From assembly GCA_902595845.1 (NCBI GenBank), contig CACJRN010000005.1:1-64000 (forward strand): DNA of 64,000 nt. Direction: 5' to 3'. Position 1 is the stretch's first letter. Each line of letters begins with the position of its first letter. This document shows, one piece after another, positions 8,135 to 17,900 of this stretch. Source of the stretch: an uncultured Gammaproteobacteria bacterium. Lineage in GTDB: Bacteria; Pseudomonadota; Gammaproteobacteria; Steroidobacterales; UBA11654. The notes under the pieces were generated by a model. The model searched no databases, was not told the origin of the DNA, and saw nothing but the letters and a program-made list of their open reading frames with translations. A program made the translations under genes and the position numbers.

Positions 8135-8374
8135 TTAATCGTTTTTAGTTTCGCCGCTTTCTTCTTCGTTTTCTTCAGGGTCTTTGTTTAGCTCTTCACC
8201 AATCTTTGAAAGGTCAGACTCTGCGCTCTCAGCTTCATTCAAGCCTTTTCTGAAGCTTTTAATGGCACCACCAAGATCTGAGCCAATATTTTTGATTCTT
8301 TTGGTCCCAAAGATTAAGACAACAATCAGTAAAACAATCAAAAGTTGCCAAATGCTTATTCCGCTTACGCCCAT
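8135..8374 (-). CDS. tatA: Sec-independent translocase subunit TatA
   Basis: Pore-forming or membrane-thinning Tat subunit. The 79-residue protein has one N-terminal membrane helix ([16 protein letters not shown]), the FGTKRI hinge, the amphipathic helix containing [14 protein letters not shown], and an acidic Glu/Ser-rich tail. It is the first gene of tatABC. A predicted Tat substrate, the TRAP receptor, lies about 540 bp away on the other strand. Confidence 0.96.
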   Translation of the reverse strand: MGVSGISIWQLLIVLLIVVLIFGTKRIKNIGSDLGGAIKSFRKGLNEAESAESDLSKIGEELNKDPEENEEESGETKND

Positions 8375-8414
8375 TATTATCTCGCTAAAATATTATGACT
8401 TTTTATCATAACAT

Positions 8415-8858
8415 TTATTTTTTTGAAGCTAATGAAATTGTTATTGGGCCATCATTTATAAGGGAGACTTTCATATCAGCACCAAATACTCCCGATGCTA
8501 CTTTGGTGTAAGCAGAGGAAACATCGTCAACAAATTTTTCAAACATTGGCTTGGCAATATCAGGAGGCATTGCGGTTGAAAAACCTGGTCTATTGCCTCT
8601 CGTTGTATCGGCTGCAAGTGTAAAGTTAGGGACCAGCAAAATATCTCCATTGATATCAGAAATGCTTTTGTTCAGAGCGCCCTTTTCATCATCAAAGATT
8701 CTGATATTGGTTATTTTTCTGACCATGAATGCAAGGTCCTCATCGCTGTCATCTGGCTGAAACCCAACCAGTGCAACAAACCCTTTCTCTATAGACGAAT
8801 GGATCAAATTATCAATCTTCACAGAGGCCTGTGAAACTCTTTGTAGAACAATAATCAT
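8415..8858 (-). CDS. dtd: D-aminoacyl-tRNA deacylase
   Basis: Removes D-amino acids and glycine mischarged on tRNA. The 147-residue protein follows Dtd along its whole length: MIIVLQRVSQASVKI at the start, VALVGFQPDD, FTLAADTTRGNRPGF, and NDGPIT at the C-terminus (the cross-subunit Gly-cis-Pro motif). One feature is odd: the usual SQ before FTLAADT reads PN here. The gene is upstream of tatA on the same strand with a 40-nt gap. The family call is firm; activity is probable because the GP motif is intact. Confidence 0.93.
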   Translation of the reverse strand: MIIVLQRVSQASVKIDNLIHSSIEKGFVALVGFQPDDSDEDLAFMVRKITNIRIFDDEKGALNKSISDINGDILLVPNFTLAADTTRGNRPGFSTAMPPDIAKPMFEKFVDDVSSAYTKVASGVFGADMKVSLINDGPITISLASKK

Positions 8859-8912
8859 ATATTAAAAATACCATAATTATTAAAGCAGTACCTGCTATCC
8901 TATTGTTTGAAT

Positions 8913-9998
8913 ATGACGAAAAAAATAAAAAGAAGAGATCTCATTTTAGGCACTGGGGCAGCAGCTGTCGCAGCATCTACAAACAGTGTTCGCGCTCAAA
9001 CAAAGAACTATAGGTGGAAAATGGTAACCACTTGGCCACCTAATTTCCCAGGGCTGGGAACAAGTGTTGTCAGAATGGTTAAGAATATCGAAAGAGCCTC
9101 TGGCGGGAGAATAAAGATTAAATTATTTTCTGCTGGTGAGCTGGTACCAGCATTTGAGGTTTTTGACTTTGTATCTAGCGGTGGAGCAGAGCTAGGACAT
9201 GGTGCTGCATATTACTGGAGAGGCAAAAGCGAGGCTGCACAAATTTTCACAACCTTGCCCTTCGGGCTCAATGCAATGGAACTAAATGGGTGGCATTATT
9301 TTGGAGGAGCCCAAGCGCTTTACAGAGAGTTATATGAGCCATTCAATTTAGTGCCATTTCCTTGTGGCAACTCAGGATGTCAAATGGGAGGCTGGTTCAA
9401 AAAACCGATTGATACCATTGAAGATGTCAAAGGTTTGAAAATGAGAATTCCTGGTTTTGGTGGCGAGGTTTTAAGAAGAAATGGTGGAATCCCTGTTGCA
9501 ATGCCCGGAGGAGAAATCTTTACAGCACTCCAAACAGGAACCATTGATGCAGCAGAGTGGATTGGACCATATAATGATCTTGCTTTTGGAATGCACAAGG
9601 TTGCGAATCATTATTATTATCCAGGATGGCACGAAGGAGGACCATCACTTGAATGCATTATTAATAAGGAAGCATTTGAGAGCTTACCTGACGACCTTCA
9701 GGCAATCGTTGAAATTGCAATTCAGTCAACCAATGACACAATGCTTGCAGAGTTTGTTGCCAGAAATGCCTCGGCATTGCAGCAAATTAAGAAAATGAAA
9801 GAAATCGAAATTAAACCCTTCCCGAATGAGGTAATGGAAGCCTTTGAAAATACAACCGATGAAATAATCAAAGAAATTGAAGCTAAAGACCCGCTTTTTT
9901 CAAAAATATTTCAGTCATTTTCAGAGTATAAAAAAACAGCCTCTGAGTGGACAAAAATATCAGAGTACGCATTATTGAAACATAGGTATAAAGATTAG
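8913..9998 (+). CDS. TRAP transporter substrate-binding protein (TakP/DctP type), Tat signal
   Basis: Periplasmic receptor of a tripartite ATP-independent transporter. From the ATG at 8913 it is 361 residues. The N-terminus KKIKRRDLILGTGAAAVAAS has arginines at 7-8, an uncharged stretch and a likely cleavage after VRA, which fits a Tat signal. The mature protein starts WKMVTTWPPNFPGLGT and contains MRIPGFGGEVLRR and ALQTGTIDAAEWIGPYND, as in the group that includes the 2-oxoacid receptor TakP. Ligand identity is inferred, not shown. No ribosome site is clear before the ATG. It is convergent with dctM-type gene 12 nt away and divergent from dtd/tatABC. Confidence 0.92.
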   Translation: MTKKIKRRDLILGTGAAAVAASTNSVRAQTKNYRWKMVTTWPPNFPGLGTSVVRMVKNIERASGGRIKIKLFSAGELVPAFEVFDFVSSGGAELGHGAAYYWRGKSEAAQIFTTLPFGLNAMELNGWHYFGGAQALYRELYEPFNLVPFPCGNSGCQMGGWFKKPIDTIEDVKGLKMRIPGFGGEVLRRNGGIPVAMPGGEIFTALQTGTIDAAEWIGPYNDLAFGMHKVANHYYYPGWHEGGPSLECIINKEAFESLPDDLQAIVEIAIQSTNDTMLAEFVARNASALQQIKKMKEIEIKPFPNEVMEAFENTTDEIIKEIEAKDPLFSKIFQSFSEYKKTASEWTKISEYALLKHRYKD

Positions 9999-10010
9999 CC
10001 CTATTTCATT

Positions 10011-11378
10011 TTAATAAAGATTCGATGGCAGCCAAGTCACGATAGCAGGAAAGCAAGCCAATAGAATTAGAACAATTAGCTGTATCAAGACAAAAGGCAG
10101 GGCTCCAATATATATTGATTTTGTAGATATTGAGTCTGGAGCAACCCCTCTTAAATAAAAGAGTGCGAAACCAAAAGGTGGGGTCAAAAAAGAGGTTTGT
10201 AGATTAATAGCAATCATTATTCCAAGCCATATTGGGTCTACACCAAGCGCTAGAATTATCGGGGCAACAATCGGGACCACAACGAATGTAATTTCTATAA
10301 AATCCAGAACGAAGCCAAGGATAAACATCGCAATCATCACAACCAAAACTATTCCAAATGTTCCTCCAGGAACAGCCGTCAGATAAGACTGAACCAGCTC
10401 ATCTCCCTCATACCCTCTAAAGACGAGTGAGAAAACAGATGCGCCGATGAGGATCATAAATACCATCGTAGTAAGTTTCGCAGTATCTTCAGAGACGCTT
10501 TTCAGCGACTTCAGATCTAATGCATCCTTAGAGTAAGCAAGAAGAACAGCACCTGCAGCACCAACACCTGCAGCCTCAGTAATGGTGGCTAGGCCAAAAA
10601 TAATTGAACCCAAAACGGCCAATATCAAAAACAAAGGAGGAAACAAAACGGTGATAAGCACTCCTAAATTTATTCTTTTAGTAGCTGAAGATTCTATCTG
10701 AGACGGCATCGATTCTGGATTCAAAAAAGACACGATCAAAACATACAAAAGATATGAAGATACAAGAATCATCCCAGGCACAATTGCACCAACAAAGAGA
10801 TCTCCAACTGAAATGGTCTCAATAGACCAAGCTCCTTGACTGGTTTGTGCGTCTGTATATGCAGAAGAAAGAACATCTCCCAACAGCACAAGAACTATAG
10901 AAGGAGGGATGATCTGACCAAGAGTCCCCGACGCTGCAATCACTCCGGTTGATAATGATTGGGTATAATCTCGCTTAATCATTGAAGGCAGTGACAGTAA
11001 GCCCATCGTAACAACAGTTGCCCCAACAATCCCTGTGCTGGCAGCCAACAACATTCCAACTAAAATCACAGATATGGCTAAACCGCCTCTAAAATCACCA
11101 AATAAGGCACTCATCGTTTCTAGCAAATCTTCTGCTATTTTTGCCTTCTCAAGGGTTATTCCCATGAAGATGAATAATGGAACGGCCATGAGTGTTTCAT
11201 TTGTCATGGTCCCATAAAGACGACTTGGAAGTGCATTTAAGTATCCTGCATCAAAGTTACCAGTCATAAGACCAATGCCCGCAAATATCAGTGCAACACC
11301 ACCCAATGTAAAGGCAACAGGAAACCCTGCCATCAGAAGCAAAATCACCGAAAAGAATAACAACACACTTTCAATCAT
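10011..11378 (-). CDS. dctM: TRAP transporter large permease (DctM-type)
   Basis: Inner-membrane transport subunit that moves the substrate with sodium. The 455-residue protein is almost entirely hydrophobic with about 12 segments; it begins LLFFSVILLLMAGFPVAFTLGG and has GIVGATVVTMGLLSLPSMIKRDY and GQIIPPSIVLVLLGD, which are conserved in DctM. It overlaps dctQ by ATGA. It faces the receptor gene tail to tail, so receptor and permease are not on one transcript although they are adjacent. The permease pair follows trkA-trkH on the same strand. Confidence 0.95.
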   Translation of the reverse strand: MIESVLLFFSVILLLMAGFPVAFTLGGVALIFAGIGLMTGNFDAGYLNALPSRLYGTMTNETLMAVPLFIFMGITLEKAKIAEDLLETMSALFGDFRGGLAISVILVGMLLAASTGIVGATVVTMGLLSLPSMIKRDYTQSLSTGVIAASGTLGQIIPPSIVLVLLGDVLSSAYTDAQTSQGAWSIETISVGDLFVGAIVPGMILVSSYLLYVLIVSFLNPESMPSQIESSATKRINLGVLITVLFPPLFLILAVLGSIIFGLATITEAAGVGAAGAVLLAYSKDALDLKSLKSVSEDTAKLTTMVFMILIGASVFSLVFRGYEGDELVQSYLTAVPGGTFGIVLVVMIAMFILGFVLDFIEITFVVVPIVAPIILALGVDPIWLGIMIAINLQTSFLTPPFGFALFYLRGVAPDSISTKSIYIGALPFVLIQLIVLILLACFPAIVTWLPSNLY

Positions 11379-11875
11379 TTTTTTAGTTTAGCGATAGATT
11401 TATATGTCATTGCAAGCCCTTGAAGAAAGAGAAGCAATGCAGTTACTGGGATTGTTGATTTAAGTAATGAAATGAAAGGATAGGGCAATCCACCAGCATC
11501 TCTTGATGCCTCAGAAATACTCCACGAGGTAGTTACATAATCAAGCGAAGAAAAGAATAAAAACAATGAAAATGGACATAAGAACAATATAGCCCCAAGC
11601 AAGTTAACCCAGGCTTGATTTTTTTTAGACCATTTTCTGTAAAAAACATCAACCCTCACATGTGCGTCTTCCTCAAGCGCATATGGGGCAACAAGTAAAA
11701 AAATAAGAGCATGCATCCAAAGAATAATTTCTTGCAACCATATCCAACCTACACCAAAAAAATAGCGAAGAATAACAACACCAAAGATTAAAAGGATCAT
11801 AAGTGGATAAAGCTTAGAGACCAACCTTCCAAGCAAAATACTGGCCCTTTGAATGCCATGGAATATCAGGCCCAT
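11375..11875 (-). CDS. dctQ: TRAP transporter small permease (DctQ-type)
   Basis: Four-helix partner of the large TRAP permease. I start it at the internal ATG (MGLIFHGIQRAS, 166 residues), because this ATG has a strong GGAGG site 7 nt upstream, whereas the ORF-track start would overlap trkH by 44 nt. Conserved features are the WLQEIILWMHALIFLLVAPYALEEDAHVRVDVFY segment between helices 2 and 3 and four hydrophobic helices. The stop overlaps the dctM start. Confidence 0.92.
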   Translation of the reverse strand: MGLIFHGIQRASILLGRLVSKLYPLMILLIFGVVILRYFFGVGWIWLQEIILWMHALIFLLVAPYALEEDAHVRVDVFYRKWSKKNQAWVNLLGAILFLCPFSLFLFFSSLDYVTTSWSISEASRDAGGLPYPFISLLKSTIPVTALLLFLQGLAMTYKSIAKLKK

Positions 11876-11876
11876 T

Positions 11877-13343
11877 TTAATCCCTCCAGAATGTTGGTGT
11901 GAGTAAGACCAGTAGAGCAAAAATTTCTAGCCTGCCAAGCACCATAGCCAATACGCAGACCCACTTATTAAAATCACTGAGTGAGGCATAGTTGCTTGAA
12001 ACATCCCCTAGACCTGGTCCTAGGTTATTCAAAGATGCTGCAATCGCTGAGAAAGATGAAACCTGATCAAGCCCAGACCACATCAGAACCATTGAGAACA
12101 CAACTAAGATAATTAGATAAGCGGAAACAAAGCCCCAAACAGAATTTAAAACCTTCTCATCAACTGATTTAGCATTCATTTTTACAGGGATTTCAGCACT
12201 TGGATGAATCAATTGTTTCAATTCTTTAAATACTTGCTTTAGCATCATGAGACATCTGCCCACTTTAAGTCCGCCACCAGTGGAGCCTACACAGCCCCCA
12301 ATGAAGCTATAGACGATAAGCAGGAATGGAATAAAGGCTGGCCAAAGAAAGTAACCAGATGATGTATAACCAGTTGTTGTTCCAATCGATATCACTTGGA
12401 AAATGATCTGGGATAGCCCTGGCTGATTAGTTTCCGAAAAATCACTAAAAACAAGGCTTAGGCTCGCAATAAATGTGACTAAAATTAGAAGCAACAAGTA
12501 AGCCTTAAATTCAGAATCTTTTAAGAACCCCAAAAGCGATTTGCTTTTCCATGCAAAGAAATGGAGGGTGAAGTTAATACCAGCGAGAAACATAAATAGG
12601 GATGATATTAAATAAACTCCAGGCATGCCTTCAAAAAAGGCGAAACTGGCATCATGAGTAGAAAAACCCCCAATAGCAGTTGTTGTCATTGCATGACAGA
12701 TGGCATCAAAAAAAGACATACCCGCAGACAAATATCCAAGCATGCAGAGAAAGGTGAGAGCTAAGTATATTCTAGCAAGCGACTTTGCTGTCTCCGTTTG
12801 TCTAGGCGTAAATTTTGAATCTTGAATGCCTGTTCCTGATTCAGCTCGATACAGTTGCATTCCACCCACTCCCAATAGCGGCATGATCGCGACAGCCAAT
12901 ACAATGATTCCTAGTCCTCCAAGCCATTGAAGCTGAGAACGATAAAAAAGCAGACCTTTAGGCAAATCATCCAGGCCAGTCAGAATTGTTGCGCCAGTTG
13001 TAGTGAGCCCTGAAGTCGACTCAAAAACCGCATCAGTCAAGCTGATATTGCTGTCTGGCAACATAAAAAATGGAATGGATCCAAAAAGCGCCAAAATAAC
13101 CCAAAAAAGAGCGACAATTAAGAAACCTTCATGCAGCCTGATATCAGAAGAATCACTTCTAGAGGGCACCCAAAGAAGCAGGCCCATGATCAAGGTAAAG
13201 AAGAAGGAGGCCACAAAAGAGGATGCCGTCAAAACATCTGACTCTACCGCAGATACGATGAAAGGAATCACCATTGAGAAACTAAAGACCATCATTAGCA
13301 TCCCCAATGTTTTAAAAACCGATTTGTAGTAACCCAAAGCCAT
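11877..13343 (-). CDS. trkH: Trk potassium uptake channel subunit TrkH
   Basis: Membrane channel for potassium uptake. The 488-residue protein contains four pore loops with filter glycines: TSGLTTTGATIL, TTAIGGFSTHDAS, SIGTTTGYTSSGY and SLNNLGPGLGDVS, plus the conserved FYRSQLQWLGGLGIIVLAVAIMPLLGVGGMQLY. Length matches TrkH (about 480). It follows trkA by 30 nt on the same strand, so channel and regulatory ring are made together. Confidence 0.97.
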   Translation of the reverse strand: MALGYYKSVFKTLGMLMMVFSFSMVIPFIVSAVESDVLTASSFVASFFFTLIMGLLLWVPSRSDSSDIRLHEGFLIVALFWVILALFGSIPFFMLPDSNISLTDAVFESTSGLTTTGATILTGLDDLPKGLLFYRSQLQWLGGLGIIVLAVAIMPLLGVGGMQLYRAESGTGIQDSKFTPRQTETAKSLARIYLALTFLCMLGYLSAGMSFFDAICHAMTTTAIGGFSTHDASFAFFEGMPGVYLISSLFMFLAGINFTLHFFAWKSKSLLGFLKDSEFKAYLLLLILVTFIASLSLVFSDFSETNQPGLSQIIFQVISIGTTTGYTSSGYFLWPAFIPFLLIVYSFIGGCVGSTGGGLKVGRCLMMLKQVFKELKQLIHPSAEIPVKMNAKSVDEKVLNSVWGFVSAYLIILVVFSMVLMWSGLDQVSSFSAIAASLNNLGPGLGDVSSNYASLSDFNKWVCVLAMVLGRLEIFALLVLLTPTFWRD

Positions 13344-13373
13344 ATATGCTTCCCAATAATTGAATCAGTGGGA

Positions 13374-14732
13374 TTAAGCGAAAATTGTTTCTATTTCACC
13401 AATAGTATCTCGGTTATCAATAAAAACTACAACATGATCATCGGCCTCGATCATTGTGTCTCCGTGAACAGCTTTGATTTCACCCTGGTGTGAAACGATG
13501 CCGGTGATGAAAGAGCCTTCGGGAAGGTTAATTTCTTCAACTGTTTTCCCTACCGCATTAGATTCCTCGTGATCATGAGCGACTGCTTCAAGCGCCTCTG
13601 CATTTCCTCTCTTTAATTTATGAACGGTAACCACATCACCTTTTCTTACATGAGAAAGCAGGGCGCTGGTTGTGATTCGTTCAGCGGAGATCGCGATGTC
13701 AATTGTTCCAGCCTCTGCCAAATCTGATAATGAGTCCTTATTGGCAATGGCCATGACCTTTTTTGCGCCCATTCTTTTTGCAACCATTGCCGAGAGTATG
13801 TTCGCTTCTTCTGAGTTGGTGGTCGCAACAAAAACATCACTATTTTCTATGTTTTCTTCTTTAAGAAGCGAGTCATCTGCTGAGTCACCCTTTAATACGA
13901 TTGCAGACTCAAGTTTCTCGGCAATATATTTGGCTCTCTCAGAATCTTTTTCGATGATTTTTACATGATTATCTTTTTCCAAAAGGGCAGCGAGCTTATA
14001 GCCAACTCTTCCGCCGCCAGCAATGGTTATGTTCCTCGCCTTTTCTTGATCTTGGTTGAACTCAGTAATCATATAATCAATATCTTCAGGTGCAGCAATA
14101 AAATAAACCTCATCACCTTCTTTAATCACTGTTGCCCCTCCTGGCGAGATCATTTCTCCATCTCTATAGACTGCAGCAATCCTTACTTTTTCATTTCCTA
14201 AGTGCACATGAAGATGACTTATTGGCTGGTCTACAAGAAACCCATGTTGCTTTGTTTTCACGCCAACCATTTTGATTTTACCCGCTGCAAAATTTAGCAC
14301 TTGAAAAGCACCAGGATGCTCGATTACCTCTGCAATATAATTTGTGACCAATGCTTCGGGGCTGAGTATAAAGTCCACAGGTATATTACCTTCTGAAAAG
14401 AGATCAGAGTGTTTTGTGTACTCTGCTTGGCGTATTCTTGCAATTTTTGTTTGAGTATTAAAAAGGGTGGAAGCGATTTGGCAAGAAACCATATTGACTT
14501 CATCGCTGCTGGTAACGGCAATGAGCATATCTGCATTCTCAGCACCTGCGGACATCAAAATATTGGGATGAGAAGCATTTCCTTCAATGACCCTGAGATC
14601 AGATTTAGATGAAAGCTTGTCCAGTCTTTCATCATCCATATCAACAACGGTCACCTCATTGTCCTGCTCGCTTGCAAGCTGAATTGCTGAGGCTGACCCT
14701 ACTCGACCCGCACCAAGTATTAAAATATTCAT
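13374..14732 (-). CDS. trkA: Trk potassium transporter regulatory subunit TrkA
   Basis: Cytoplasmic NAD(H)/ATP-binding ring that gates TrkH. The 452-residue protein has two RCK modules: the first opens MNILILGAGRVGSASAIQLA (GxGxxG, with VVDMDDERLDKL), the second opens ITIAGGGRVGYKLAALLE near residue 235; each is followed by a TrkA_C domain. Length is that of full-length two-domain TrkA (458 in E. coli). It lies between uvrD and trkH. Confidence 0.97.
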   Translation of the reverse strand: MNILILGAGRVGSASAIQLASEQDNEVTVVDMDDERLDKLSSKSDLRVIEGNASHPNILMSAGAENADMLIAVTSSDEVNMVSCQIASTLFNTQTKIARIRQAEYTKHSDLFSEGNIPVDFILSPEALVTNYIAEVIEHPGAFQVLNFAAGKIKMVGVKTKQHGFLVDQPISHLHVHLGNEKVRIAAVYRDGEMISPGGATVIKEGDEVYFIAAPEDIDYMITEFNQDQEKARNITIAGGGRVGYKLAALLEKDNHVKIIEKDSERAKYIAEKLESAIVLKGDSADDSLLKEENIENSDVFVATTNSEEANILSAMVAKRMGAKKVMAIANKDSLSDLAEAGTIDIAISAERITTSALLSHVRKGDVVTVHKLKRGNAEALEAVAHDHEESNAVGKTVEEINLPEGSFITGIVSHQGEIKAVHGDTMIEADDHVVVFIDNRDTIGEIETIFA

Positions 14733-14750
14733 AACTACAGAACCTATATT

Positions 14751-16883
14751 TTACATGATTTTAAGGTTTGCATAGCCCAAAACCAGCCATTTAAGACCTT
14801 CTGACTGAAAATTGACCTGTACTCTTTTATTGTCCCCATCTCCTTCAACTGCAATAACAACCCCTTCGCCAAAAGAGGAATGCTCAACGAGTTTCCCAAG
14901 CAAACTGTCACCGCCAGTACGCCTTTGTTTTTTTACCCTGGGCTTAAGCCCTTCTGTTGATAGGTCATCAATTAGTTCATTGGGTATTTCATAAAGAAAA
15001 CGAGAGGGCTGGCAGCTCATCATATTTCCATGAAGCATTCTTTGGCTTGAATAGCTGATATATAACTCTTTCATTGATCGAGTGACAGCAACATAACACA
15101 GCCTTCTTTCTTCTTCTAAACCACCCGGATCAAGTTGCGATCTTGTATGCGGGAATAGCCCATCTTCCATACCAGCAATAAAAACCAACGGAAACTCTAA
15201 ACCCTTTGCAGAATGCATGGTCATAAGTTGAACGCTCTCTTGCCACTCAGATGCTTGATTCTCGCCTGATTCCAGAGCTGCATGCGCTAAAAAAGACTGC
15301 ATTGGTGATAAATCGTCATCATCAAAAGGTTGTCGAAAACCATGGGCGGCATTAATCAGCTCCATGATGTTATCTATCTTTGTAGCAGACTGCTCTGTTT
15401 TCTTCTCTTTCAAGTGCGGGATAAGCTTTGATTGCTCAATGACTATCTCAAACTGCTTTTCAAGCGGTTGCTCTGTGATTAGTTTTTTTGTTTCATTCAG
15501 ACTTCCTAGGAAAGCAGCAAGACTATTTGTTGCTCTATTGTTTAAGGTTTTTGACTGTATGAGTTGATCCACAGCTAAAAATAAACACAACCCCTCATCC
15601 CGAGCATAATTTTTTACCTTATCCATTGTTTGAGCCCCAATTCCTTTTGGCGGGACACTGCAAGCTCTTTCAAATGCAATATCATCAGCAACATTTTGTG
15701 TCAGCCGAAGATAAGCAAGCGCATCTTTGACCTCAGCTCGATCAAAGAACCGGAAACCACCATAGACCCGATAGGGGATTGATTTTCTTATCAGCGCTTC
15801 TTCAATTACCCTAGATTGTGCATTGGACCTATAGAGAACTGCAATATCACTGAGCCTGAGTTTTCCTGATTTTGATTCGATCGTTTCGATAATATTCGAG
15901 GCTTCTTCATACTCATCAAAATTCTGATGGAGCTTTATTAAAGGACCTGACTCTTCATCGGTCCATAGGTTTTTTTCTAGGCGACCATTGTTATTTGAAA
16001 TAATAGAGTTAGCTGCATTAAGGATATTCTTTGTAGAGCGATAATTTTGTTCCAGCTTAATACTTCTGGGATCAAGAAAATCATTTCTGAATCTGGGCAT
16101 GCTGTCCGGGTTTGCACCCCTCCATCGATAAATCGATTGGTCATCATCACCGACAATGAAAGCATTCCCTGATGAGCCTGTCAGAAGCTTTATGATTTGA
16201 TACTGTATTTCATTGGTATCTTGAAACTCATCTACAAGAATATTCTCAAAACGATTCTGATAATGCTCTAAAAGAGCCTTATTATTTTTTAATGTTTCGA
16301 AGAAGCGTAGCAGAAGCTCGCCAAAATCAACCAAATTGTTTTGCCGGCAGAGCTTTTCATATGCGGCATAGATTTCAAGATAATGCTCATAACCCCTTTT
16401 CCCTTTGCTTTTATCAGGCCTTAGTCCTAAATCTTTCTGGCTATTGATAAACCAAGTTATTTCTTTAGGCGGATATCTCGACTCATCAAATGAACTTTCT
16501 TTGATGATTTTTTTAATTTGTCTAAGCTGATCATCCGCATCAAGTATCTGAAAGTTCTGATCAAGACCAGCATCAGACCAGTGCAATCTTAGAAAGCGAT
16601 GAGCAATTCCATGAAATGTTCCAATCCACATTCCTTTGGATTCATAACCCAATATTTTAGAAACCCTTGAAGACATTTCTTTTGCAGCTTTATTTGTGAA
16701 GGTAACTGCAAAAACATTTTGTGGAGGAACCTGATCTACCCCGATAAGCCATGCAATTCTGTGTACCAAAACCCTTGTTTTTCCACTGCCAGCGCCAGCC
16801 ACAACCATAACATTACAGCCACTAGATGTGACCGCTTCCCTTTGCTGTTCATTCAGCTGGGCAAGTATTTGGTCTGCTTGCAT
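14751..16883 (-). CDS. uvrD: DNA helicase II (UvrD)
   Basis: 3'-5' superfamily 1 helicase for nucleotide-excision and mismatch repair. The 710-residue protein has NEQQREAVTSSG (Q motif), Walker A AGAGSGKTRVLV, TFTNKAAKEM, LVDEFQDTNEIQY (motif II), GDDDQSIYRWRGA (motif III), and QLMTMHSAKGLEFPLVFIAGMEDGLFPH. The UvrD-specific C-terminal domain (FGEGVVIAVEGDGDNKRVQVNF) is present, which argues for UvrD over Rep. It is 18 nt from trkA and 10 nt downstream of ctaA, all on the same strand. Confidence 0.95.
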   Translation of the reverse strand: MQADQILAQLNEQQREAVTSSGCNVMVVAGAGSGKTRVLVHRIAWLIGVDQVPPQNVFAVTFTNKAAKEMSSRVSKILGYESKGMWIGTFHGIAHRFLRLHWSDAGLDQNFQILDADDQLRQIKKIIKESSFDESRYPPKEITWFINSQKDLGLRPDKSKGKRGYEHYLEIYAAYEKLCRQNNLVDFGELLLRFFETLKNNKALLEHYQNRFENILVDEFQDTNEIQYQIIKLLTGSSGNAFIVGDDDQSIYRWRGANPDSMPRFRNDFLDPRSIKLEQNYRSTKNILNAANSIISNNNGRLEKNLWTDEESGPLIKLHQNFDEYEEASNIIETIESKSGKLRLSDIAVLYRSNAQSRVIEEALIRKSIPYRVYGGFRFFDRAEVKDALAYLRLTQNVADDIAFERACSVPPKGIGAQTMDKVKNYARDEGLCLFLAVDQLIQSKTLNNRATNSLAAFLGSLNETKKLITEQPLEKQFEIVIEQSKLIPHLKEKKTEQSATKIDNIMELINAAHGFRQPFDDDDLSPMQSFLAHAALESGENQASEWQESVQLMTMHSAKGLEFPLVFIAGMEDGLFPHTRSQLDPGGLEEERRLCYVAVTRSMKELYISYSSQRMLHGNMMSCQPSRFLYEIPNELIDDLSTEGLKPRVKKQRRTGGDSLLGKLVEHSSFGEGVVIAVEGDGDNKRVQVNFQSEGLKWLVLGYANLKIM

Positions 16884-16893
16884 ATTGTTTCAG

Positions 16894-17886
16894 TTAGTTT
16901 TGCTTGAGCTTTACAGTGTATAAAAGATTAATAAAAGAAAGCAAAAGCAGGGCTGCAAAAGCATTGTGTGCTGTCGCTAGGAATAGCGGTATACCAAACC
17001 AAACCATCAGAGTGCCGATCGCTAATTGAGCAAATAAAGCAAAGAGCATGATGCTAGATGCCATTCTGATTCGGGCAGAGTTGTGTTTAAGATATTTCAA
17101 TCCTAGCCACCCAAGTGCAAACAATACAAGAATCGCTCCCAACCTATGAACAAAGTGAATCGCTGTTCGGGCTGAAGGACTCAATTGACCACCTTCATAG
17201 TTGACACCAACTTCTTGCCATTTTAGAAATCCTTCCCCAAAGTCCATATTTGATGGCCATACCTCGCCATAACATAGGGGCAAATCTGGACATCCCAGCG
17301 CAGCATAATTTGTGCTTGTCCAACCCCCAAGAATGATTTGAAGAGTAAGGATAGATAGGCCAGCAATCATTGCTTTAGGAGCTGAAATAAACTTTTCATC
17401 GCTATTTTCTAGATTTCGATAATAGAAAAACAACAAAGATAGGGTTGTTAAGCCTCCAATTAAATGCCCTGTGACAACAAGCGGATGAACTTTAAGCGTC
17501 ACTGTCCACATACCAAGCATGCCTTGAAAAATCACCAAAGCCAGCAAGGCTGCTGAGAGCTTTAGATCTTTTAATGATCCATTATTGTTTCTATAGGAAA
17601 AAAAGTCTTTTAAGAACATCAGCAAAATTAGAAAACCAAGTAAAGAGGCAATATAGCGGTGAATCATTTCCCTCCAGGCTTTTCCTTCATCCACAATCTC
17701 ACCAGGAAAGTTTTGTTCCACGGAAAGATAGTCGTCGGCAGTTTGAGGAACGGTAACAAAACCATAACATCCTGGCCAATCAGGGCAGCCTAATCCAGCA
17801 TCTGTAAGTCTTACATAGGCCCCAAAAACTATTACGCAAAGGGCGAGCAGAATCGTAAAGCCAGCTACACCTTTTCTTGTTACCAC
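16894..17886 (-). CDS. ctaA: Heme A synthase
   Basis: Oxidises the C8 methyl of heme O to give heme A for the cytochrome oxidase encoded just upstream. The 330-residue membrane protein (about eight helices) has the COX15/CtaA marks GAYVRLTDAGLGCPDWPGCYG, EMIHRYIASLLGF, QGMLGMWTVTLKVHPLVVTGHLIGG, GGWTSTNYAALGCPDLPLC and HFVHRLGAILV, including paired heme histidines. The start is a GTG. It is the last gene of the oxidase cluster; no heme O synthase gene (ctaB) is in the window. Confidence 0.95.
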   Translation of the reverse strand: MVTRKGVAGFTILLALCVIVFGAYVRLTDAGLGCPDWPGCYGFVTVPQTADDYLSVEQNFPGEIVDEGKAWREMIHRYIASLLGFLILLMFLKDFFSYRNNNGSLKDLKLSAALLALVIFQGMLGMWTVTLKVHPLVVTGHLIGGLTTLSLLFFYYRNLENSDEKFISAPKAMIAGLSILTLQIILGGWTSTNYAALGCPDLPLCYGEVWPSNMDFGEGFLKWQEVGVNYEGGQLSPSARTAIHFVHRLGAILVLFALGWLGLKYLKHNSARIRMASSIMLFALFAQLAIGTLMVWFGIPLFLATAHNAFAALLLLSFINLLYTVKLKQN

Positions 17887-17900
17887 AATTTGCTTACAGA

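Noticed and set aside
8392-8410. TTATGA/TCATAA inverted repeat between dtd and tatA
   Set aside because: The 6-bp AT-rich arms give a weak hairpin, and there is no clear link to a promoter or terminator.
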